DNA of 64,000 nucleotides from Asterochloris sp. CNOR1 (Eukaryota; Chlorophyta; Trebouxiophyceae; Trebouxiales; Trebouxiaceae). Below are positions 20,243 through 27,611 of this stretch, one piece after another; the stretch's first letter is position 1, and each line of letters starts with the position of its first letter. The DNA lies in assembly GCA_963969365.1 (NCBI GenBank), contig OZ017758.1, positions 496,001-560,000 of the forward strand, read 5' to 3'. A program made the position numbers and the translations under genes. The notes beneath the pieces were generated by a model. The model was not told the DNA's origin. It was given only the letters and a program-made list of their open reading frames with translations, and did no database searches.

Positions 20243-20250
20243 TTGGCAAC
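20235..20250. promoter_or_regulatory. Perfect hairpin over a start codon
   Basis: GTTGCC-ATTT-GGCAAC: a six-base stem and four-base loop. The ATG of the minus-strand 202-residue gene (20240-20242) lies at the stem/loop junction, so the hairpin, if formed in the transcript, would occlude the initiation site. Confidence 0.55.
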
Positions 20251-20260
20251 AGTCTCCTTG

Positions 20261-20430
20261 GCAAATGCTGACCCAGCAGTGAGTGGCAGGTGTGTCAGCA
20301 ACTGCATCGCTTCGGCGAAGGCAGACCCAGCCGTGAGCTGCAGATTTGTCACCCAGCCGTGAGCTGCAGATTTGTCACCCAGCCGTGAGCTGCAGATTTG
20401 TCACCCAGCCGTGAGCTGCAAATTTGTCAT
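20261..20430 (+). repeat. 26-bp tandem repeat array (iteron-like) upstream of the primase/OBP gene
   Basis: From about 20326 four near-identical 26-bp units follow in tandem; each reads ACCCAGCCGTGAGCTGCAG then ATTTGTC, the last with one change (CTGCAAATTTG). Just before (20261-20325) is a diverged expanded unit, GCAAATGCTGACCCAGC ... TGTCAGCAACTGC, matched by the single element at 10241-10300. It lies about 330 bp upstream of the presumed primase/OBP start. Confidence 0.85.
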
Positions 20431-20569
20431 CAAGCTTTCAGGCAGTGAGTCCCCTTTTCCTGTTCTGATTCAACATCATCACAGCCACCAGGCAGCTACA
20501 AGAGCCCATGCCCATCATTGCATGTTGTAGGCTTGTGGCATCGACAGCCCTTGTCACACTCTCGTTGCC

Positions 20570-20600
20570 CTTCGGCAACAGTGGGCAAAGGCCCACGACA
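20570..20600. repeat. Two adjacent hairpins upstream of the primase/OBP gene
   Basis: GTTGCC-CTTC-GGCAAC (about 20565-20580) is followed by GTGGGC-AAAG-GCCCAC (about 20581-20596). The first stem is the same GTTGCC/GGCAAC as at 13563 and 20235. Confidence 0.7.
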
Positions 20601-20761
20601 TTGATTGGCCGTGGGGCACTTTGACCTGCCGTGACCTCCTTTGGGCACTTCATAATGGACTTCGCCCCACTCTTTTTACACAAACATCTGAGACACTCCC
20701 ACCTCCACAATGCCATCAATCCCAGCCCATTGGAGCTCTGTGGCACCATCGCAAAGCACCA

Positions 20762-23700
20762 ATGAGAGAAGATGCTGCCCTCATGAATGCCAAGGCGGAG
20801 CTACAAGTCAATGAGCCTGACCATGGCTGGCATATGTTTGGTTGCTACAAAGACTGGCCAACAGCAATGAAGTCCCTGAGGCCACTCAAGACTCAACACA
20901 GACATCTCTTCGAGCTGATTGTGAACCAGAAGCCATGCAAGCCTCATGCTGATTTCGACAGAAAAGCTGGTCTGCCAGAAGGCTGGACAGTTGAAAGCTT
21001 CATGGCAAGAGCGACATCGATCATCATTGACATCTTCAAAGGTGACTATGGCCTGACTTTATTGCCATCTGATTTCTGCTGGACCTTGTCTCCAAACCAG
21101 GCAAAGTTTAGCATGCACTTGGTGATTTCCACGCACAGTCCTCAGTATGTCTTTGCAACTAACATGTGGGATGGAGCTTGGCACCTGGCAAGGCGCATTG
21201 TGGAGCTTGATGAAGAGATGCGCGAAGTTGTTGATTTGGGCATCTACACCAAGGATAGAGCCATGAGGATGCTAGGCAGCAGCAAGTATGACAAGAAGCA
21301 GTCTGTACTTGAAGCATTGGACCCCTCTCAGGAAGTGCGCGACCATGTCATCACCTGGTTGGACGACAACACCCAGGTCATAACAGTCCCAGAACAGATC
21401 CCAGTTGCTCTGAAACGCCGAGCAAAGCCCAGAACTGTCTACGACTTGTCAAAGGCAGCCAGAGAGGACCCAAGTGTCTTGTCCCTCAGAATGCTTGAGC
21501 TCTTCCAGCAGCAGGTGCATGCCTCAGGCTACATTTGGAGCGCTGGCGATTTTGACCCCTACAACTCTGGAGTGGGCGTGCGTCTCAACTACACTGACAG
21601 GACTGAGAAGTGCTACACCGGTAATGTACACTCTGGCAACCAGAACCTGCGTGCCTGGGTTGAGGGAGAGGAGATCTTGCTTAAGTGCTGGAGCGACCGA
21701 TGCAGTTCAGCACCGCCATATCGATTGGGCCCAGTGGCTCCCATACCCACCACCTATTTAGAGCAGGCTGTACATGTCAACATGAAGTACTTGACCAGAG
21801 ATAAGCATGTGGCCACGGCTGGGACCATTGACAACCTCTTCCAAAAGAGGGAAGAGGACGTCTACAAGCTGAACCAGGTCATGGAGGACTGGAGGAGTGG
21901 TGACTTTGCTGCACTTAATATCAAGGCACCCATGGGTGAGTGGAATTGCCATCTTTGATGCTGGTAATGCTTGTGGCAAAACCCCAAACGACGAAAACTC
22001 CAAACGACGACGATAACCCCAAACAATATAAACTTCAAACAACAACAACCCAAAACGATGCCTATATAAGAGCAAAGGCAATCTCATCCTTGATGCTCGG
22101 CGGGTCTCTGACTGTCCCTAGCGCTGACTTGCAGGCTCAGGGAAGACCACGCTGCTCAACACGCTCATTGACGAATGCGCGCCAAACACAGTGTTGATAA
22201 TCACATATAGACAATCACTGGCACAGGAGCTGGGGAGGAAGCTGAAAGACTTTGACGTGTACCTTGATGTTGACCCAAATGACTTCCCAGGCTTGGAGAG
22301 CGAAGAGAAATACCCCGAAGTTGTAGTGCAACTGGACAGTCTGGGACGCCTGTCTCCAACAACAATCAGGCGGTTTGACATTGTTGTTGTTGATGAGATG
22401 GTCTCTGTGCTCAGGCACATCTCTGCAAATACCTTAAGCCATGCCATGCACATGGTTGGCTTGCTGATGCACCATTTGCAGAAGGCGTCCAAAGTCATCA
22501 CCATGGATGCCTTCTGGAATGAGGACTGCTTCCAGTTCCTGAAGCGGCTTGATATACCTCAGAAGCTTGTCATCAATGACTTCAGGCCACCCCCAAGGAC
22601 ATACAGATGGACAAGAAATGAGGCATTGCTTGTGCAACACATCAAGGAGGACCTCATTGCCGGCAAGAATGTTGCAGTAACATCCATGTCCAGTGAGTTC
22701 TGCCATCGCTTGATGCGCCAGCTGCTGGACGAAGGGATACTGACAGAAGAGGAGATCATCATGCACACTGGCATGACTGATGACAAGTTGCGGGCGAAGC
22801 TTAAAGATGTAGACGTACTCTGGGTGCTAGCCAGACTCCTCATCTACTCGCCAACCATTGAGTCAGGTGAGAATGGCTTTCAACACTAGTAGCAAGAAGG
22901 GCGATCCCACAGCATAGAAGCTGTCAGTTCCCCTAGCGCTTCCTCATCGGGGCCTGCTGTCCCGGCCTTCGTCAGTATCATGTGCCAAGCACAGTACAGT
23001 ATATGGTGCAAATGTCAAGATGCAAAGCACTTGCGTAAGGTCTCTGGTATGGCAAGGCTTGTATCTTATATAGCACCCATGATGCGCTCCGTGCCACACC
23101 ACGAGAGAGCATATACAGTACCTCAACCCACAGAATGCTACCTGAGTGTAGGTGTCGACTTCTCAACAAGGCATTTTGACAAGCTGTATGTCTACGCCTG
23201 CCTCATGTCAACCTCGCCGCATGGGCTCATGCAGATGACTGGTAGAATCAGACATCTTGGGGATAGCACAGTCTTGTGCTGCGCCGCACCTTCCATCTCC
23301 TTTCGACCAAAGGACCCCTCACCCAAGATTCTGGCCCTGGAGCAACTGCAGTTCCTGAGGTGGGTGGAAAAAAAGGTTGGCGGTGCTGGTGGTAACATCA
23401 ACACTGAGCTGCACAGAGTTGAGGGAGGTGGCGAAATGCTTTTGCCTCTGGATGATGCAGCAGCCTATGCCTTTGCTGCGAATGAGGCTGAACGCATCAA
23501 CGGGCAGACTCGATTTTTCCTGGAGCTTCAGCATCTCATGCAAGAGGCAGGACATATTGTGGTCATCAATGATGAGGCAAAGGTTGAGGCGCCCAGTCAT
23601 GACTTAAGTATAAGAAAGCAGTGGTTGCTGCATGGTCGCGACATCAGCGAGGAAGAGTATGCAACAATGCAGAACAACATCGTCAGGCGTCAGGCAAGCG

Positions 23701-24338
23701 AAGAAGAAAAGTGGTTAGCATATCGTTTTGAGTACATGGAGGCCTGGGGCCTTAGCAAAATCAATGAGGAGTTCATCTCTGCAAATGGAACGCGTTGTGG
23801 TTGCCCGAAGCTGTCAAGGCTTCGCAGATTGCTTCAGCCTGCAGCCGCACGCTACTGCATTGCAGAGCGTGAGTTGACGCCTGCACAAAAGCAAGATATC
23901 ATGCGCATTGGGGCAGTGGAAGAGGTCATTGAGGCGCTGGGGCTCAGTGGACCCTTTGACACTGCTCACACTGTTGAGGACATCGCATCTGGCGAGGTAA
24001 ATGAGCGCTTGCTGAGCACTGAGTGCTTCAAAACATGGAACGACATGCGAAAAGTGTTCAGCTCACGTATCGGCAAGGTGGAGGACTGGAAACTGACATC
24101 CATCAGGACAACCATTGGCTCAATTCTCGACAGCATTGGCCTGCGATTGGTCAGAACTAAAAGAGTCAGAAAGAAATGTGAGGACTCAGTCACGACCACT
24201 TACCAGTATCGCCTCAGTCCAGATGATGTCACAACCATGAGGGAGCTGCTGGCATTGAAGGACGGCGATGTTGAAGGTGCAGGCAAGTGGAAGGACCTCG
24301 TGCCTCCCCCACAACCCTGTGGTATCAAGCCCACATGA
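20762..24338 (+). CDS. Archaeo-eukaryotic primase fused to UL9/OBP-type SF2 helicase, three exons, about 1030 aa
   Basis: Exons 20762-21935, 22135-22866 and 23152-24338 (1174, 732 and 1187 bases) splice in exact frame through GTGAG...GCAG and GTGAG...GTAG introns. Exon 1 is a PrimPol/UL52-like primase: PHADFD (metal site), KFSMHLVIS (histidine motif), DLGIYTKDRAMRMLGSSK, then a zinc motif with CYTGNVHSGNQNLRAW and LLKCWSDRC. The join creates Walker A PMGSGKTT; exon 2 gives FDIVVVDEM (motif II), VITMDAFW and AVTSMSSEFC; the second join completes SPTIESGVDFSTRHFD, and exon 3 has QMTGRIRH (motif VI). Giant-virus and herpesvirus origin-binding proteins have this helicase. It probably initiates DNA replication. 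The start is the first good ATG; a longer N-terminus is possible. Confidence 0.9.
21936..22134 (+). other. Intron 1 of the primase/OBP gene with degenerate AACCCCAAACGAC repeats
   Basis: 199-bp intron (GTGAG...TTGCAG) that interrupts a glycine codon of the P-loop. It contains five degenerate copies of the dispersed motif in reverse orientation, starting at about 21980 (exact), 21996 (AACTCCAAACGAC), 22015, 22031 and 22047, spaced 16-19 bp. The tract is strongly A/C-biased on this strand. Confidence 0.8.
23044..23102 (+). repeat. 59-bp direct repeat, copy A (inside intron 2 of the primase/OBP gene)
   Basis: Reads CTGGTATGGCAAGGC..., has a central TCTTATATAG and ends GTGCCACACCAC. It matches 24359-24417 with four differences in 59 bases. 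The host intron is 22867-23151. Confidence 0.85.
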
Positions 24339-24358
24339 TGTGGTCACTCATGGCACTG

Positions 24359-24417
24359 CTGGTATGGCAAGGCGTGTATCTTATATAGTACCCATGATGC
24401 GCACTGTGCCACACCAC
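24359..24417 (+). repeat. 59-bp direct repeat, copy B (20 bp after the primase/OBP stop codon)
   Basis: Same orientation as copy A, about 93% identical by eye, ending GTGCCACACCAC. Its location just downstream of the gene suggests a duplicated cis element or remnant of a small insertion. Confidence 0.85.
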
Positions 24418-24794
24418 ATTTGTAACATAAAGTCTCAATCTGTGTACCTGGTGTATGTCACGTTCAAGGCATAAGTAGACTTTATAGTGATTGCTTTCAG
24501 GTAATTCTGGTTGAATCTTTACAGTGCATATGCGTCACAGCTAAAAGAACGCAGTGTGTCAGGAGATGTACCAGTTGTAAAAGGGGCAAGCAGTATCACT
24601 TGGTTTCAGATTTTGCAAAGTGTTTCGCAAATTGCTGTACGCGCTGAATATGGTAGCGCATGTGCTGGTGGGCGGTGTGGAGTTCTTCACTGTACAGCAA
24701 ACGCGGCGACTGGTTGGCACTCATTATGCAGACCAGAAGGACTAAGACTGACGATGACAATTCAGTTCATTGGGGATGGGTGTGACTGGGTATC
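24418..24794. other. Intergenic region, nothing recognised
   Basis: Follows the primase/OBP gene. Open frames here overlap the antisense of the next gene and have no motif. No hairpin array or tandem repeat was seen. Confidence 0.35.
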
Positions 24795-25403
24795 CTATGC
24801 TGCAATCCAAATGCCTGCACTGGCAAATAGAAATCCCAGCACAATTCCTATAAGTCCGACAATAGGGCCTGCACATGGGGCTTTGTGACAATCTATGGAG
24901 AGGCTGCCTCCCACAACAGCCACGACACCAGCAAGGACGGTAAGCCACGTGGCAATTGTCAGCCTGACGTGTTTGGAAAGCTGCGTCCACCTTGCTGTCA
25001 GGCGCCATACAAACAAAACTTGCACAGTGTACCATGTAGATCTGCCTTGATGCTGCCAGTATGTGTCAGTGGAAGGGCCATCTGCAAGGTGCACAACACA
25101 GATGTCATGCTGCACAAAAGGAGTGCCCCAGAGCATATCACATGTGTCTGCCTGCCTGAAACAACAACAACCTTGATGTTGGGCATCTCTGGCCGTTCTC
25201 CGGTGAATTTGGGCAAATTCTTTTTCACCCTTCAGCTGTGCCTTCCTTGCACCATTTGCATCCGGAGTATTGTTTATCTCTGCTTCAAGTTCGACTATTC
25301 TTGCATCGGCAGAGGCAACAAGATTTTGAGCAGCATTACTAAAGGCTTGTTTAGTAGTATTGAATTGTTGTATGGCATCTCTCAGGGCAACTACGTGCGC
25401 CAT
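24795..25403 (-). CDS. Coiled-coil protein with two C-terminal membrane helices, 202 aa
   Basis: Starts MAHVVALRDAIQQFNTTK and forms a coiled coil through AARIVELEAEIN-like heptads to about residue 65 (seen as ASADARIVELEAEINN). A variable middle (about 70-140) may include an intron, since TTGTTTCAG occurs in it. The C-terminus has two strongly hydrophobic segments, LTIATWLTVLAGVVAVVGGSL and GPIVGLIGIVLGFLFASAGI, separated by a short loop with two cysteines (DCHKAPC). This is a tail-anchored hairpin topology. No family recognised. It converges on the primase/OBP gene. Confidence 0.55.
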   Translation of the reverse strand: MAHVVALRDAIQQFNTTKQAFSNAAQNLVASADARIVELEAEINNTPDANGARKAQLKGEKEFAQIHRRTARDAQHQGCCCFRQADTCDMLWGTPFVQHDICVVHLADGPSTDTYWQHQGRSTWYTVQVLFVWRLTARWTQLSKHVRLTIATWLTVLAGVVAVVGGSLSIDCHKAPCAGPIVGLIGIVLGFLFASAGIWIAA

Positions 25404-25529
25404 GGATCGGTCAAAGATCTTAGTCTGCCCTACTAGGGTTTTGGAGGCGGTGTACAGGTACCTGCTTTACTTCTGCCGCCTCGCGTGTGCCGTTGCTCAG
25501 CGTCCTTCTTTGGTTACTAGCATATCTGC

Positions 25530-25870
25530 CCTGCAGCGGCCTTAGCCGCTATCGCAAATGCGATGGCAAGCCGGGCCTTCAAGTCGCGAACCTCTCCCGA
25601 TGCCAGAAGCTGGACCTCACCGGGACCCCCAGCACTGTTGGGAACTGATATTGACAACTGCTGTGGCATTTGCTGTTGATGTATTTCACTTGCACTTCAC
25701 TTGATGAACTTCACTCACAATGTAAAGCAGCTCAGCAACCAGCACTTGCTCTCATGTACAACATCTGCAGTGTTCCAGGGACCTCATGTATAACATCTGC
25801 AGTGTTCCAGGGACCTAAGCGGGCCTCTTCTTGTGCTGCTTGCAGCATTCAAGAGATCTCCAGCAGCATG
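25530..25870 (-). pseudogene. Decayed fragment related to the 19.6-20.2 kb gene, with hairpins
   Basis: 25715-25782 matches about 19635-19700 (AGCAACCAGCACTTGCTCTC and following bases), and 25815-25850 matches GGCCTCTTCTTGTGCTGC near 19760. Intervening sequence is missing. Around 25535-25564 the equivalent of the GCGGCCTT-GCCGC coding stretch is AGCGGC-CTTA-GCCGCT directly followed by ATCGCA-AA-TGCGAT, both perfect hairpins. A 32-bp unit (CTCATGTACAACATCTGCAG...) is tandemly duplicated at 25751-25814. No intact frame remains. Confidence 0.65.
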
Positions 25871-25906
25871 TTTGTTCATAGGTGCCCAATCAACTCAGAG
25901 GTGCCT

Positions 25907-26594
25907 TTACAAGTCAAAGAGTTCAGACCATTCGAAAGGCTGCAGCTTGAACATGGGTGCAGGCCACAAAGTGATGTGTCCCTCCTGATAACAAGTGCTC
26001 TGCCAGTCAAGCAGAACTGAGTGGTTGAGCTGATGAAACAGGTGCATGTGCGCCATGTTGCTGATGATGCAACTTTTTTCATGGGTGATGTGCTTCACAA
26101 CATAAGCTAAAAGAGAACTGAGGTCAGTTTTGCCCTGGTACAACTGCTTTTCTGGAAACATCAACTGCAACACCTCAACAGCTGCCTCAGAAGCAGCCTC
26201 TAGGCCTTCTGTGGGCTCCAATGTGTTGTCCTCCATCACAGGAGTTGTATAGACAACATTGAGCCACTCTGCAATCATCCATATAACACAGTAAACTGAT
26301 GTGTTCTGTCCAGCTGTCACTGCCGCTCACCGGTGAAGTCTACTAAGTAGCTCCACTGCAAGTTTGTGTTGCTTCCAGTCCACTCATTCTCCAAAGCTGA
26401 TCTCAGAGCTTCCGTGATGTCTGGAAGTGCTGTATTGGGAACTCTCCATGTTCCTGGACAGAGCTGTGTGGTTTTTGGTGGCTCTGTGCAGCTGTCTGCA
26501 GCAGAACCGAAGCTGTACAACATCGTAGTCGCACAAGAGAGCTGCTATGCACTGCAGCAGCACATCCTGCAGATGTTTGAGGGTGATCATGGCC
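25907..26594 (-). pseudogene. F-box-like protein gene, copy 2 (8-bp deletion)
   Basis: Close relative of the copy at 17235-17964. It begins KHLQDVLLQCIAALLCDY then VVQLRFCCRQLHR, but at 26482 lacks eight bases (TTGATGCC on the plus strand of copy 1), shifting the frame after CRQLHR. The remaining protein, including the second exon (WLNVVYTTPVMEDNTLEPTE ... TDLSSLLAYVVKHI ... LWPAPMFKLQPF), stays in one frame where copy 1 is broken. Same orientation as copy 1, about 8.6 kb away. Confidence 0.65.
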
Positions 26595-26687
26595 GCCCTT
26601 CGTGGCTTTGCACGAATCCTTGAAAAGCGACTTGGCCAACAAGGCCACAGCTGTGGCAACCCCGATTAGGGCTTGGCAGTTGACTTC

Positions 26688-26800
26688 GAGCAGATCTCGG
26701 CAGAGAGAATTTAGCAGGTGAGCACGAGCCTACAGGTCAAGTCTTGACTGCCTTTGCGGCAAGTGTGCTCGTGCAGATCTTCCCTTGAGGCCTGCAGGCA
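26688..26800 (+). repeat. Diverged ~110-bp direct repeat, left copy
   Basis: Shares TTAGCAGGTG, CTGACTGC-like and CTCGTGCAGA blocks in the same order with 29188-29296. Roughly 70% by eye. The pair brackets the gene-poor 26.7-29.3 kb stretch. Confidence 0.5.
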
Positions 26801-26975
26801 ACATTTGTGTTCATATGAGACTGACATAGCTTGCTGTGTGGTTGCAGTAGGCTGGTATTTTCCCTCAGAGTGCCATTGATGCTATCACCTAATGACTCTG
26901 TTGCACATGGCCACTTTTCGATGGTGTTGCCCATTACACTCTTCACATCAAGCATTCTGCAAGTAAAGCTCTGCT

Positions 26976-27239
26976 TCAGGGCAGGTCAATTCGAATGTAA
27001 CTATTGAACAATAAAGGTGGGATCGCACAGTCTCCAGCAAGATTCCATGTTGCACCATTGCTACAACTACTGGCAGCTTGAGTAATAGCTCTGATCTCCT
27101 TTACTGCTGCTGCACATCGCTGCTTCATCATGTGGTCATGAATGAAAAACGAAACACCACATGTGACAGAGCCAAGTAGGCACAAAAAGCAAAATTTATT
27201 TAGCGGGCCTTTTCTGAGACTGTCAAAGGCCTGCAACAC
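26976..27239 (-). CDS. Small single-pass membrane protein or exon, uncertain
   Basis: Encodes 87 residues with one hydrophobic helix (KFCFLCLLGSVTCGVSFFI) followed by VKEIRAITQAASSCSN. It may be an exon of a larger minus-strand gene together with 27279-27611. No motif supports a function. Confidence 0.3.
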   Translation of the reverse strand: MLQAFDSLRKGPLNKFCFLCLLGSVTCGVSFFIHDHMMKQRCAAAVKEIRAITQAASSCSNGATWNLAGDCAIPPLLFNSYIRIDLP

Positions 27240-27251
27240 GTCGCCACTGTT

Positions 27252-27297
27252 AGGGTCACAACCAACTATGGAAAAGGGTCACAACCAACTATGGAAA
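27252..27297 (+). repeat. 23-bp tandem duplication
   Basis: GGTCACAACCAACTATGGAA followed by AA(G/A) is present twice head to tail. Confidence 0.8.
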
Positions 27298-27611
27298 AGT
27301 GCCAAGCAGGCAAGCTCACCCTTGCAGTGGGGGCCTTCACTCACCAAGAGTGCAGGGCAAGTGTTGATGTCATGGAGGATGGCATTGTAATGCTGGGGGG
27401 ACATGGAGTTGCTCAAATTTGCACTGTATGCAGGCCTGTATTGCCACAATTTGAAGTCAAACTGGATGATGTGCATGTCTCTAGTGCTTGCTGGTGGAGG
27501 GACCAGGTGTGTGTGGGTGACAATCTCCATCAGCAGTGCTCTGCAATGACGCACACTGTCAGCTTGCAAGTCATGATCACGAGACGTTGTTAGCCCCACA
27601 ATGGCATACAC

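Noticed and set aside
20326-20430. CRISPR-like array
   Set aside because: The units are contiguous 26-bp tandem repeats without spacers, and the host is eukaryotic.
27279-27611. Minus-strand 110-residue protein
   Set aside because: No domain, low-complexity histidine/leucine content, and overlap with a tandem duplication; kept only as a possible exon in the text.
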